Below are positions 25,626 through 38,048 of a stretch of 64,000 nt of DNA, one piece after another. Within the stretch, counting starts at the first letter, position 1. The number at the start of each line of letters is the position of its first letter. This DNA comes from Carettochelys insculpta. Lineage: Eukaryota; Chordata; Testudines; Carettochelyidae. A model generated the notes under the pieces. That model made no database searches. It was not told the origin of the DNA and was given only the letters and a program-made list of their open reading frames with translations. Location of the stretch: contig NC_134137.1 in NCBI RefSeq assembly GCF_033958435.1, positions 175,039,501 through 175,103,500 of the forward strand, read 5' to 3'. The translations under genes were made by a program, and so were the position numbers.

Positions 25626-26218
25626 GTGGTCAGTCTAGCCTAGTATATTGTCTTCCAACAGGGGTCAGTGCCACGTGTTTCAGAGGGAATGAACAGAACA
25701 TGTCAATTATCAAGTGGTCCATCCCTTGTCATCCAGTCCCAGTTTGGGGCAATCTGAAATTTAGGAATACCTAGAGCATGGCATTGTGTCCCTGACCAAC
25801 ATGACCAATTATCATTGATGGACCCATCCTCCCCTAATTTATTTAATTCTTTTTGAACCCAGTTGTACTGTTGGTCTTCAACATCCCCATCAAAGAGTTC
25901 ATGACTCTTGCATGAAATAGTTCCTTCTGTTTATTTTATAGCTGCTGCCTACTAATTTCATGGAGTGGCCCCTGGTTCATATTTTTAAGTGAAGTGGTGA
26001 ATAACCCTTTGCTATTCACTTTGTCCACATCCTTCATGGCTTTATAGACCTCTATCCTATCCCCTTTAGTTTTCTCTTTTCTCAACTGAACAATCCCAGT
26101 CTTTTAATCTCCCTTCATATGTAAGCTGTTGCAATAACCCTTATCAATTTTGTTGCCCTTCTTTAATATTTTTTCCAGTTGTACCATATCCTTTTTAGAA
26201 ATGGGGTGACCAAATGGA
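25626..26218 (-). mobile_element. CR1/L3-like LINE fragment
   Basis: Read on the minus strand, it contains the conserved 3' region of a widespread sauropsid CR1-clade family: GGTCACCCCATTT, AGAAGGGCAACAAAATTG, ATGAAGGATGTGGACAAAG, then GGGATGGACCACTTGATAAT and GGTCAGGGACACAATGCC. It is much more diverged than the CR1 copies at 16165 and 22480 and therefore older. No open frame of useful length remains. Confidence 0.75.
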
Positions 26219-27818
26219 GGGAGGGGTGCTTTTTCAGTTGAATGGGTGCATCGTATGGTTTTCAGTGCAATAGAGAGTATTTTCAATCAAGGTTTTGTTT
26301 ACTGGAAGCAGTTCCAAGACTGATTCCAATCATCAACTTGACTCCAAAAAACAAACAAGTGGGGCTGGACTAGGACCAGTGTTGATAAAACTAGATGAGT
26401 AGGGCTAATCAAAACAGGCAGGAAAGCAATGGAGCAGGTGGAATGTTTGTAACTGGAAATGCATATATTTTTACAGTGGTTTTTAATCTTCACCAGCAAG
26501 TCTCTTACCATGTACCATGTGGCAGAATTTTTACATATTTCCTGACCGTGAAATTACTCCCTTGTATCAACTTTGCAGGAATGGCATTTAACATTTTGTT
26601 ATGTTTTCTCTATGCTTTTGATGATTATGCATTTTATTGTGCTGTTGGTAAACTGGGAGCACCTCAGCAAAATTCATATCCGTGTAGTCTGAGTCTTGTC
26701 ATAAGAGCATCACATCTGTGATGAAGAGAGAAATTTTCAACATCGTTTTTCATCTTTGTTTTTTTTCTGTGGGATGCCAAATGTTTAGCCATCTTTTGAG
26801 CTGGGACACACTAATGTTCTACAGACATGAAAGCCACTTAATTCTACATTTAATGGGAATTCATTACATAGTTTAAATCACTAGCTTGTGTCACTTCCTT
26901 AATTGATTTACAGAGAGAGGTTCATTTTATAATTTGTGTAACCATGCTGCTGCATTAATTTTGAACAACAAAAGTATTAGATTAGTGACTCTACTGATTT
27001 TCTATCAAACTGGAAATATACTGATGTGATTTAAGTGCTTAAATTTTGCAGCTGTTAAGACCCTATCCAAAGTTTTCAGGCAGCTTTAGTATGAAAACTT
27101 CAGTTCAAACAGAGTGTGAGACACCTAAACATTATATTCAATTCAGTGGGGATAGAAGAGTTGGATTTTTCTATTTATGAATCAGTAAAGCTTAGGTAAA
27201 GTAATTTTATCCAACCTTTTTGGCAGAAGCAAAAAACCAATAGCAGCTCCTCACAGATTGCAATAATAGAGTTAAGAAGCAAAATAGTGAACTTGTCCTC
27301 TTGTTCTCACATGCTGATTCATTTTCATTTTTGTTTTCATTTTAAAGATTGTACTACTCTTTTCACAACTACTTTTCTGGATTACTTTACCTTGCAATGT
27401 AGTGTTTTAGCTGTGTCTACCTGTGCACAAAAAATCAAAATAAGTGGCCCTTTTTTGAAAAAGCGGGAGGAGCACCAGACGTGTAAACCCGTCTTTTGAA
27501 AGAAAATCGAAAGAATGGGATGCAGACTTCGAAATCCGAACCCCGATCCCGTATCAGGAAGATCGTTGCCTTTCAAAATACTAAATCGAAAGCGTACACG
27601 TGTAGACACTCCACAGTCCGCACTTTCGAAATACGGGACTGCCATGGCGCGGTCAGCTGGAGCGCGGGGCCACTCCAGCCGGCAGCAGCGGGGCTTTATG
27701 GTCCCTGCATTGGGCTGCCTTAAAATCACATGCACACAGGAAACCCGTGGCAGGAAGCTGAGAGCATGCTAGGAGCAGCCTCCACAGGTGCTCCAGCCAC
27801 ACACTCCAGTGCTGCAGC

Positions 27819-29383
27819 ATGGCCAGCAGCCAGCCCCTGCGATCCCCACAGCCCCTTCTCCAAGCCCCCGCAGGGCTCCCAGAGGGAGAAAAGAAAAGGG
27901 CTCCCTCCTGGATGGAGTGGGAGCTGAGGGACCTCCTCGGCCTGTGGAAGGATGAGGAGGTCCTGCACTATATGGGGGTCAAGCACTGCAATGCTGCTGC
28001 CTTTGGCTGCCTGGTGCAGGCCTCCACACCAGGGGCCACCCGGAGTGTACCACGGAGCAGGTACGCTCCAAGGTTAAGGAGCTGCGCCAGGGCTATGCCC
28101 AGGCCAGGGACCAGCCAGACACTCCTGGGCAACCCCAGCCACATGCCCCTTCTACAGGGAGCTCCAGGGAATGCTGGGGCTCCAGGAGAGCTCCCCACCC
28201 CTGGTGTTCCTGGACACCTCTGGCGAGGAGCTGCAGCTGGAGGAGGCGAAGGAGCAGCCCGGACCGGGGACCTAGGAGGGCGAGGGGACCACCGAGTGGT
28301 CGAGTGAGCAGGGGGACCTCACCATTGCGATCCCCTCCTGCTCCTCCAGCCGGGCGACTGGGAGCCGGACATCCACGGACATCGCCGAGGGACCCTCTGG
28401 TACGTCCAGGGAGGGGCACACACCTGCTCCACAAGGTGGGGGCAACGCAACAGCTAGCAGCCCACACACAGGACCGGTGGTCCCGAGCCACATACAGGCC
28501 ACCCCCCACATGGGATGCGGCACCCCGTGGTGGTGAACCAGCAACGTCCAGCACCTGCCCTCAGTGGACAGCACCGCAAGCCGCACAGGGGTGGCAGCTG
28601 GTCAGTGCCAGACAGTGCATTGGGCCCGTACACCACAGGCTGGGAAGGGCCACCTGCAGGAGAGACCCCTTGATGCACCCCCAGGCTGGGAGGCCCAGCC
28701 CATGGGGGGTGGGTTGGTGCCCCCAGGGGGGTCGATGTCCTTTGGGGAGCTGGAGGCCCCATGGGGTGGGCTCGGGCGGGTTGGCCACAGCCTGGTCCCC
28801 TCCATCAGGGGCACATTACTGACATGCTGTCCTCCTCTCCACACAGCTGCACCATCCGTGGGCCGGGAGACCCCTACACCATCCCTCGTCCCCGAGAGCC
28901 CGTCCGCAGCCCTCGGAGGTGTCCAGATTCCACCCCAGGCAGCGCCACTGGGGCCGTGGCCGGAGGGCCCCTTGCCAGGCCGAGGAGGATGCGGCCAGCC
29001 AGCGCCAGCGTCAGACCAAGGTGGCTGAGCAATACCTGCGGCTCACCAAGGCCAACATGGAGTGGAGGAGGACAGCCTGGGATAGGCTGCTGTCCACCTT
29101 GGAGGGCATTAGCCACGCCATCCGGGACCATACGGGCACTGTTTCCAGCCTCCTGGCCCCCCACACAGTGGCTCTCCCTGGTGGTCCTGCCCCCCCGCCC
29201 AACTGAGCCTGTCCCCTCTGCCCCCACTGAGCCTGCACTTTCCGCCCCCACCAGGCCCACTCGCCGGCAATACCTGCCAGTGCTACCCACACCCTCCCCT
29301 CCCCTCCAGGGACCCTGCACCCGGGGAGGCAGGGGCTCCAGGAGGCAACAGAGCTCTTGGCCCACCACCCCTGCCCTGCAATG
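27819..29383 (+). pseudogene. Harbinger SANT/Myb-like DNA-binding protein, broken
   Basis: In PIF/Harbinger elements a second protein with a SANT/Myb-like trihelix domain binds the element ends and helps bring the transposase to them. Here the frame from 27819 has a Pro-rich leader and then M-E-W-E-L-R-D-L-L-G-L-W-K-D-E-E-V-L, the first helix with its conserved Trp residues. After about 28035 the frame shifts: T-T-E-Q-V-R-S-K-V-K-E-L-R-Q-G-Y (the last helix) is read in another frame. A third register gives P-F-Y-R-E-L-Q-G-M-L-G, followed by an acidic segment and a stop at 28273. Downstream to 29383 are T-E-W-S-S-E-Q-G-D-L-type and R-Q-R-Q-T-K-V-A-E-Q-Y-L-type remnants. At least two frameshifts and one stop make it non-functional. 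Confidence 0.75.
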
Positions 29384-29454
29384 AGTTTCTTGCCCCCCTT
29401 CAAGTTAAGTTCCCCCCGTACAGTTACCAACAAAAATAGTTATATAAACATTTC

Positions 29455-29460
29455 TTTATT
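29455..29460 (-). terminator. Poly(A) signal AATAAA between the convergent Harbinger genes
   Basis: TTTATT on + is AATAAA on -, 230 bp beyond the last recognisable transposase codons. A similar minus-strand hexamer lies between the genes of the second Harbinger relic (63320-63325). Presumed relic of the element, not of DSCAM. Confidence 0.4.
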
Positions 29461-29689
29461 GTTCACCACTCTGTGCTGTGCTCCTCAGGGGGATGGTGGG
29501 TGGTGGATGTGTGGGTGCAGTGCTGGTGGGGGTTGAGGTGGAGGGGATGGTGGGTGGAGGATGTGCGTGGGATGTGGCTGTGCATGTGGGTCAGAGGTGG
29601 CCATCAGCAAAGGCCTGCCTGAGGGCCTCCTGGATGTGGTGGCCATCCCAGTAGGCCTGGCGGATGGGGGCAGTGCCCAGCTGCTCATA

Positions 29690-30215
29690 GACGGTGCCAG
29701 CCAGAGGGCCCCCCCTGGGGACATGGGGTCCCCCTTTCCCTCATGATGTTGTGGAGAATGCAAGAGGTGCCCACCACCTGGAGCACGTTGAGGACCCCGA
29801 CCTCCAGCCATGTGAAGAGGCACCTCCACTGCCTCTTTAGGCGCCTGAAGGCCTGCTCCTCCACATTGCGGGCGTGGTTGAGGTGCTCATTGAATGCCTC
29901 CTGGGTGGGGTCGAGGTGTCCCATATACAGCCTCATGAGCCACGGCTGCAGGGGTAGCCACATCTGCCACCATGAAGAGCGGCATGGTGACGTCCTCCGC
30001 CACTGGGATCTCCCACTGGGGGACGAAGGTGCCGGCCCCCTTGTGCCAGCAGAGGTATGGAAGACCCGGGCATCATGGGTGCAGCTGGCCCAGCCCACGT
30101 AGAGGTCAGTGAACTGGCCCCTCGCATCCACCAGGGCCTGGAGCACCACCCTTCCAGTTGATATATTAGCCAGCACTGTGTGGCGGGGCATTGATGGGGA
30201 TGTGGCCATAAAACG
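29690..30215 (-). pseudogene. Harbinger DDE transposase (HARBI1-like), truncated and frameshifted
   Basis: The transposase cuts and rejoins DNA at element ends with a D-D-E triad. On the minus strand the frame shows V-V-L-Q-A-L-V-D-A-R-G-Q-F, Y-V-G-W-A-S-C-T-H-D-A-R-V-F, then a garbled centre (about 29950-30060), then P-L-Q-P-W-L-M, G-H-L-D-P-T-Q-E-A-F-N, R-N-V-E-E-Q-A-F-R-R-L-K and C-I-L-H-N-I. The Glu of V-E-x-A-F is present. The stretch that should hold the second Asp (G-D-x-x-Y-P) is disturbed by frame changes, and the N-terminal part with the first Asp is absent, so it is catalytically dead. The family normally has about 350 residues; about 170 are recognisable. Confidence 0.85.
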
Positions 30216-30989
30216 TTCTGTCGACAGAGTCTCTACAGAACTCTGCATTTGTCTTGACAGTGTTATCCCTTGAAAATTTGAGGAATAATGCTTCTGTCAA
30301 CAGAGTTCTGGCGACAGAAGTGCAGCGTAGGCACTTCTGTTGACAGAGAAGTCTTCCCTGTTTGCAGAGCTTCCAGTCAGCCGTCCAGTCGACAGAGGGC
30401 AGGACAGTCTGGCTGTTCTCTGTCAACAGAGCAGATTGCTCTGTCAGTCTGCTTTTGTGTGTAGATGCACTCTGTCTGGAGACATTGTGTGAAGGTTGTC
30501 TAAATAAAAATACTTGATTAAGTATGTGGCAACTGGCAAGTTTTTAAGTCTAGCTCTGTAGTCAAATCCCACTTCTCACAACAGGAAGAAGAAATGTACT
30601 TCATTTATTGCTTTTATTACAGGCTTCAAATCAGAGAGACAGAATGTCTGTGTCTCCCTGAATTCAGTTGCCAGCTGCACTATTTGAATATGCTTTGTTG
30701 ACTTAATACAGATGTTTGTTGTTAGGTCAATTACAATAGTAGTGGGTTTACTTTAGGATGCTCACTGATTGAGAACCTATTTTAGGAATAGAAGTCTTAA
30801 ACCTAAGTAACAGAGTAAATTGCATTATTTTAAAATGTTCCATATGAGATAGCATTTTTATTTTTGATCACTGGGGGACTAGGTCCTTAGTGAACATAAA
30901 TCAAGTTAGTCTCAGTGAAATCAATGTAGCTACACCTGTTTATGCAAACTCAGGTTTTGGCCATGTAACTATAGTGTAACTTATCCCGC

Positions 30990-32200
30990 CCCCCGCCAAC
31001 CCTAACCTCACCCTGTGGATATTTGGATTATAAATAACTGTTAGCCAATAGCTGGGTGAGATACCACCTATGCCCTTATTTTCATCTGAGTTTTTAACTG
31101 CTAGGACAGACAGTCCCTTTGCAGCAGGCAGCCAGGACAGGCTGACGGGTGCCCCAACAGTTGCACTGAGAGCTTCCCGCACCCGAGTCTTTGGCTGCTA
31201 GGACGAGAAAGTCCCTTCGCAGCGGGCAGCCAAGGTGGCTGATAGGTGCCTCAGAGAGTCTGCTCCATGGAGGCAGCGCAACTCAGTGCTCAGCTCTCAG
31301 CAATGACCAGGCTAATCCATCTGAAAAGCAGCTGGGTTCTTTGTTTTGTGTTCGGCTTGCACAGTAACAGGGAGAGTCAGGTTACAACTTAACCAGTTAC
31401 TTATTTATTGACTAAGGAGACTTAACTCTTGTGGTTACAAGATTACAAGATATATACTTTGTTGCAGGCTTACCAGATTTATACTTTGTTACAAAGATTA
31501 CAAGGTTTACACTTTGTTCTTTAGTTGCCAATAGCTAGCATATAACAATTCATAGATCTATTATTGAATGTGCACAAAGAAAACAAAAGGAAAGCAATAT
31601 ACTTAACAGGTCTTATTCTCACCCCTGCATTACCAGCGTGGCGTGGCCAGCATTTTCACTCAATCCCTCGGGAAGAAGAAATAATAACGAGGAACGGGCA
31701 TGCACTAGGACCTCGGGAGGCAAAGACCCTCCTGACCAGCAGGTAGAGGTAATTGGAGCTCAGTTAGAGGGGCTGCTGGACCCTTACTTTATGCCCATTG
31801 GGTCACGTATGCTCTTCCTTATCTCAAAAGATGCCAATTGAATTAACTCATCTGGAGACACTAGTTCTCACAAGGCTGGTTCACACCTGTGGGGTGGAGA
31901 TGATTTTAGGGCATTCTTTCTTTATGGGCTGGAGATTTTTCCTCTGTCTGGGACATTTGTGTAGGTGAATCAACTGATGGTACTTAGCCAAGGGCAGTCC
32001 AAGGCCCGGCTGTTTATTAGCCCATTGTCTCTTGTTGCAGCTTTGCTCCAGAGCATCAAAAAGACTGTGCCTGAGATAAGCACATCTGCGCTCTCGGGCA
32101 TTCCAGGGCTGAGCTGTTTCTTTTAACCCTTCGGTGCTCTGAAGCACCCAGGAGTGACAAGATGGAGTAGAGAAAAGGTGGGGGGGCTCTGTCTGGCTAC
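30990..32200. repeat. Unassigned repeat-like block with 97-bp direct duplication
   Basis: The segment at 31100-31156 (GCTAGGACAGACAGTCCCTT, GCAGCAGGCAGCCA) is repeated at 31197-31253 (GCTAGGACGAGAAAGTCCCTT, GCAGCGGGCAGCCA) with a 97-bp period. Three further degenerate repeats of ACAAG-TTTATACTTTGTT lie at 31440-31520. The block ends near GTCTGGCTACA (32190). It looks like LTR or satellite-derived material, but neither class is proven. Confidence 0.35.
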
Positions 32201-32351
32201 AATAACAGGTACCTGAATGATGATGGATGGAATCAACAGCAGGTGGCTTGTGTCACTGCGTGATGCTTAACTGCTAAACTATTAAAAAATTAAGGGGGCA
32301 AACCTTTTGTTGACATGCAAACATCAGTAGTTTGCAGGAAGCAGTTAAGTA

Positions 32352-32883
32352 CAGTACAATTCCTTTAATCCAGCCTCTGATGGTCCAGCATCTTGCAAAA
32401 ATAGTTCCATTTATGAGGATAATCTGGCAAAATTTGATGGTCCGGAACACAGAAGTTCCCCAAGATACGGGTACCTCAAAATTCATATAAATCTGGGGGC
32501 TTGGGTGGTAGGTTGGGGCCATGGGAGGGGGGCAGAGGGGTTAAGCGTGGGGAGGGTTAGGGTTGCAGGGGGCCGGGGGATGGAGTTGAGCTGGGGCATG
32601 CAAGGTTAGAGCCAGGGAATGTGGGGGTCAGAGCCAGAGTGTTCAGGGGTAGTGAAGCTGGAGACGCACTGGGGTGGTGAAGAAGCTAAAGGAGTGCAGA
32701 GAGTGGTGAAGAAGCTGGGGATGCACAGGAGTGGTGAAGCAGTTGGGCACGGGGGTGGTGAGCTGTGACGGGGCAGGTTGAATTAGCGCGTGAGGATTAT
32801 GGTGACGTCCAATAGTCCAGAAAATTTGGTAACCCAGCACCTGTTCGGTCCCAGATGTGCCAGATTGAAGGTATTTTACTCTG
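32352..32883. mobile_element. Tigger/pogo-like non-autonomous element, 532 bp
   Basis: The unit is flanked by TA (32350-32351 and 32884-32885). The left end CAGTACAATTCCTTTAATCC and the reverse complement of the right end CAGAGTAAAATACCTTCAATC share CAG...AA-T-CCTT-AATC. CAG ends and a TA duplication are typical of Tigger elements (Tc1/mariner superfamily). Words such as GATGGTCCAGCA and GATGGTCCGGAACA inside also fit. The core holds a short tandem array (32645-32762). There is no transposase. Confidence 0.65.
32645..32762 (+). repeat. Degenerate tandem repeat, about 23-30-bp unit
   Basis: Four to five units of GGGGTGGTGAAGAAGCTGG-type sequence with variable spacers, inside the Tigger-like element. 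Confidence 0.7.
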
Positions 32884-34364
32884 TATAGGTGTGCACTCAG
32901 CTCTACTGAGATTTCATAAAAACAATACATCTTCCAACTACACATTGGAACCATGAAGAGACTCATGTAGTTTTAATATCACTGTCTTGATATAGTAAAT
33001 ATTAGAGGGTACTTCTGGATAGCCCCAAATGAGTCTCCCACAAGCAGAATGTAGTGTGGAGATTTTGCTTCTTTTGCATTATGTGCCAATGAGGCTAGGT
33101 TCATGTTTCTAACCTAGGTTGGGGCTTGGGGTTTTTTAGTACCATTCTTGAACTGTTAAAACACATCTCCATTTCTGGGCAAAATACTAAATATATAATG
33201 GAATGGGCTCAAATGCCAGGGTGGGTATCCGTATGATAAAGAGAAGCTGAAGGGTACTTAGCTGCAAGTTAGCAAACTACTAAAATACATCCAATGTTAA
33301 GTACCCATACTCCATCTTCTTCCAAACTAACCCTTTAACTCATTTAAATATTCCAAAAGTTGAGTTCTCAGAGGTTTTCAAAGGCATTTGTGTGCTAGTT
33401 GCAGGCATTCAAAGGAAGCTGACAACTAATGAGTGCTTTAAGCAGTAGATTCGTAGGCAATCAGAGAACACTTTCACTTCGTTTTTTCTGCAGGCCACCT
33501 GGCTAGTCAATCATAAGTCCCTCCTTCTTTGAGGAACACTTTCCAACTCAGGCTAGGTAATAGTTCTATGATAATCCTGTATAAGGGATATATTAGTGTG
33601 TCTGAGATGTGAGCTATGTTTTGGGAGAAAAAGGAATAAATGGGCTAGGTCCGGTGCTGCTATAACAGAGGAAAAACAGGATATCCAGGCAATACTGTGC
33701 CTGAGCTTAACTCTGCTGGAGCACAGGCCAGTGCTTTGTTTTTTCAAAACTTTTCAAGCACTGATACACCAAGTTAAACCTCAGAGCTATGGGAGGTAAA
33801 ACCCTAGTAAACAGTAAGCAGATATTAATAGGTCCCCGTCAATTTCAAAGAAAGCACAGTGTACACAAATATTTAATGGTCCCAAATCACCTTGTAAATA
33901 GTATCAAACATTGTAAATGGTATTGGGAACACTATGAATATCCTTTATATTAAAGCTATTGGAGAGGAAATCTCCCTTTGTTTCTGTTGCAAGGAGTCAA
34001 ATACAAGTCTTCAACATAATAATTTAGCACACACACACCGGGCCATATGTCCCCATGATCTCCTCAGAGAGATGATTTCCCAGGGTTTATAGTGTGACCA
34101 TATGTAGCATGTGTCACATGTACTTTTCAGAGCTGGAGGAGAGCAGCAGCACCTAAGTCCTTTCAAGCACTTCAGAACCATGTCAGCAAACCAACAGCCA
34201 GGGGATCTTCACAGCTAACGACATTGCAGTCCTTGGGTTTGTAGTTGATCTGTACCCAAAGTAAGACAGGGATTGAGACCCAGCTCTCACAATAGTTACA
34301 TTTCTTGATCTTGTGCTGATCAGTCACTGAGTCCACAGGGCTGTTTAATGCCTCTGTTTATATC

Positions 34365-34366
34365 CT

Positions 34367-34402
<36 letters not shown>
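34365..34402 (+). repeat. (TC)n(AC)n compound microsatellite
   Basis: About 13 TC units run directly into seven AC units in the last DSCAM intron. It is likely polymorphic in length. Confidence 0.95.
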
Positions 34403-37400
34403 GGCTCTATTCTCAGAGGGCTAGTGGGCTATAACCTGCCAGGTAAGTGGCCCTCAATGAAAATTTCCTATACGGCCACAGAACACTTACTGTGCATGTC
34501 ATGTAACCAGCACAATTCATTCTGGAAGTTTCTGGGTCTTTCTAATTGAGGCTCATCACACAGACCATCCAACTAAGATCATGTCTCCTCCCCACTGCTT
34601 CACTTCTCCTTCCCTGCAGAAACAAAGTCAAATGCTGTGGTATAAAGCATGCAGGCTACGCTTCTTCTTCTGGCTCAATCTCACCTCGGGGATTCAGCAA
34701 CCAGAATAGCCTCAGAGACTGCTACAAAGCACATGTTCTAGAAAGTTTCCTATTAAATTTGGAAGATTGTCTCAACTATTGTTCAGTCACCCAGTATGTT
34801 TTGTTAGAGGGCCTAGAAATTACCCCATGGGCTTTGACATGCCCTAGAGCAGTTAGGTTTCCACAGCCCATTGCTACCTAATGGCTCCATTTGGTTGGGA
34901 ACTAGCTGAGGGCTCTGCTCAGTTAAGCTGTTACTAATCTGCCAGGGGAAAATCTATTGGTTCTGGGCAGCATACAGTGGAAATGTGTGCACATGACCTA
35001 ATTTCAAATACTGACAGCAACAACTGTAAGATGTATCAGAGCTAGATTGAGACAAAAGTTCTAATTAAGGCTACCTAACACTCTCTTGATACCCAGTTTT
35101 CAGCCACTTGTAAATTTCTGAAATGTCTCTCTTTTGAACTGAAGTTTCCTAAGCCTGTGACTAGCCAAGCTATTTTCTTTTTTCATGTTTGAGTGAGAAT
35201 TGTTTTGGTTGTGGTTGAGACTTAAACCCTCTTTCATTTTTCACAAGCTTCTCCCCTTTGTTCGAACCCCTTTCACACCTCAAAAGATGGGGACAGGATG
35301 CTGACATTTGTCAAGAAAATGGCTGCCATTGAGGAGAAATATTTTGAGGTGTTTGTGTGAAAATTAGTTTTGATTTGGCAAAGTCATGATCCATTAGAAA
35401 CATAGCACAGATGTTGCACACCAAACTGGGAAGGGAATCTTTTTACATCCCACAAGACCCCTAGTAATGAGTGTGGCACAAATCCTTGGCTTGCATGGAA
35501 CAGGTTTTTTAAAAATTGGGGGAACTATCTCACTGTAGTTACCTCCTAGTGGAAGAAAAGCACAAGTAATATTTTTCCTCATTGTATCTAGTCAGGGTCA
35601 GCCCCACTTCCAGCCTCAGTCTGGATTTGATCTCCTTAACTGCATGGCACTAACAATTACCCGTCTCAGTTAGGATTTGACATCAACTTAGCTAGCTCAG
35701 TGTGGAAACATATCTCTTCTGTAGTGCAGTCATAGCCTTAGGAAACACACCTTTTCTGGGAAAAAAGATATTGTAAATGATAAATGCGTGTAGGGAAGTG
35801 ACTTACAGTATTTTGGCTATTTTAATTTGCTAGACGGTATCTCTTCTTTATGTGTTCTATCTTAACTATTTCAACTGCTATAGAGCTTTAGCCACTCAGA
35901 AGGATTAAATCAATGTTCAGTTAAATTGCTGTATTCATATTTGAATGGGTGGATCTTATTCATGTACACATTCCATTTTTCCATTTTTATATATAAACCC
36001 ATCAGAAAGCTATAGATTCTGAATGGCTTTTGCACTAATTAAGTCTAAATGCATAAATTATTAAACATGCACATTTGCAGTGCTTACGCAATTGAAGGGT
36101 TTGCTTTCATTGCTAATAAGGCACATAAAGTACTCAGAAGAGGTAATTAGGGCATCAAAGGCATTGAACCATCTTAAAGCTTCATAATGCTTTACCTGAA
36201 AAATGTAACATTGAACTGAATTGTCCTATGGCAGAATAATAACAAACTGAAAAACAAAGATACCAATGTGTCCAGGAACATGAAAAAAAGAAATCTTGCC
36301 ATGTTATTTCTGTAGCCCTGGCTCTCTCTTCCTTTTTAATCTCCTTAAAATGCCCTCACCTTTGATCTAGGAAGCTAAAGTAGACCCCTGTGGTCATATT
36401 TCTAAGAGTGTTTTTCAGTTAAAAAAACATTAAGTCTAACAAATCAAAGGCTTTTTCATCCCATGATATGGCTCCAGTCCTAGCAGTAGGGGAGAATTAG
36501 AGGCTTGAAAGTTTTCTTTTTCAACACTTTTTTAATCATCTGTTTATCTTAGAAATTTCAGGGAATAATGCTTCTTTCTGTTACAAAAACTACTGCTTCA
36601 TTACATTATGAAAATGTGCACATCAGAATAGTTACAGCTCGGAGTAAATCAAAGCTAAGATGATACACTATGTTAGTGGATTTTGGAGAACAAGTTACAC
36701 TCCTTAGTTTGTGAAGTATTACTACAATACAGTCAAAACTGTGCACCCTTCATGTAGTGTGTGCCTTCATATGTAAATTACTATACAATTACTGCATATT
36801 ATTTGTAAAGATTAAATACTGTCCTAGCAGCAGCAGCTTCAGAGAAGTTCTTTCTTTCAAGTAGTCCAGAAGGCTCTCAAATGAGTATATACATTATTTT
36901 CTTTCGAGCACCTTGACAGTAAAACTTCAACTATCTGAAGTTAAAGGCTTCTTCTTGCAACTGGTGTTTAATCCACTAATCTCAGGAAGCAGCAATGTGT
37001 TAAGTGATTGAAATGCATATTTAATATGAGAGTTAGGGTTTGACAATAATCCAAGAGCTGGTTTTCTCGCTGAGCTTATTACTGTTACATAAAGTATATT
37101 GTGGAACATGTACCACAAGCAACAATGGGTGTAGATAGGCAGTTTATATGACATATTTAGAAAGGGGTCAATTCTATGCTGCTCTTAATGAAGTGGTATG
37201 GCTATATCAGCAGGAGTTCCGAGTTCTGAAAGCATTACTGATGCGTGATCTGCCATAGCTGCAGAAAATGGTGTTGGTGATTCAGTACAGTAGCTGGCAC
37301 TCATTCCCTGAATCCTATGGGACCAATGTTCCAGCATGGTGTCAAAGGGCACAAGGCTGCTGTGACATAAAAACTAGGTCCTGATGGCTAATAACCTCAA

Positions 37401-38048
37401 AATATTTACAAGTTGAAAGGCGTGAATCCCAAGGACCAGTATGGGTAATTACATACCATAATTCTTATCCTTCCCCGCTCCGCCCCCATTTCAAGTGCAT
37501 GCACGGTTGTTTACTCCCCATCCCAACCAGCTGAGCAGTGTAGCTGTGTGCTGGCGTACTTCCCACTTGTGATGGATGCAGTTCTGTAGTGGTACAGCAG
37601 TGACTTGTGTATATGTAAACTGCTGTGGGTTGAGTTATCAGTGAAATGTAAACTAGTACTTAGAAGTCCCTTGACAATTTGCCTTTCATCTTCTAAGTGG
37701 TAACCATATGATTATGGGCACACACTGTTTTTTTTCGTTCTTATATAAATGATGCTGCCGTATGTCAGCTCAACATGGAGACATGCACTACATCCTACTC
37801 CGTGGGGGTTAAATACAGTGTGCCATACATCTGTATTGGAAATGTAGTTAGAATAAAACATATGGTGCCAGACGTTGCCTGCAGGAGAGCCACCGGAATA
37901 AACTGTGATTCTGTCCAAATATAACTTCTCAGCAATCTTTCTGTCTGTGATTTAAATCACAAATAGATAAGAAGCTATTTATCTTTTGGACAACAATAAC
38001 GATGCCTTTACTGTCAGGGCAAGATAAAGAAACTGCTTTATTTTAAAG

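Larger units (their letters stand above)
27410..30474 (+). mobile_element. PIF/Harbinger two-gene element, inactive, about 3.1 kb
   Basis: The left end begins near GCTGTGTCTACCTGTGCAC (27410). The right end is near GTGTGTAGATGCACTCTG (30457-30474), whose reverse complement shares GTG-ATCTACA-CACAAAA with the left. Inside are a SANT/Myb-like gene on + (27819 to about 29380) and a DDE transposase on - (30215 to 29690), convergent, with a minus-strand AATAAA (29455-29460) between them. The flanks carry TTCGAAA-type and TGTCGACAGA-type words. Both genes are broken. GC content rises sharply at its edges relative to the intron. The exact termini and the 3-bp duplication are uncertain. Confidence 0.8.

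Noticed and set aside
27726..29433. Many other long frames on both strands across the Harbinger element
   Set aside because: Shadows of GC-rich coding relics; only the registers with SANT-like and transposase motifs were kept.
34365..34402. TC/AC tract as a polypyrimidine tract of a hidden exon
   Set aside because: No exon-like open segment with DSCAM similarity follows; it is a plain compound microsatellite.
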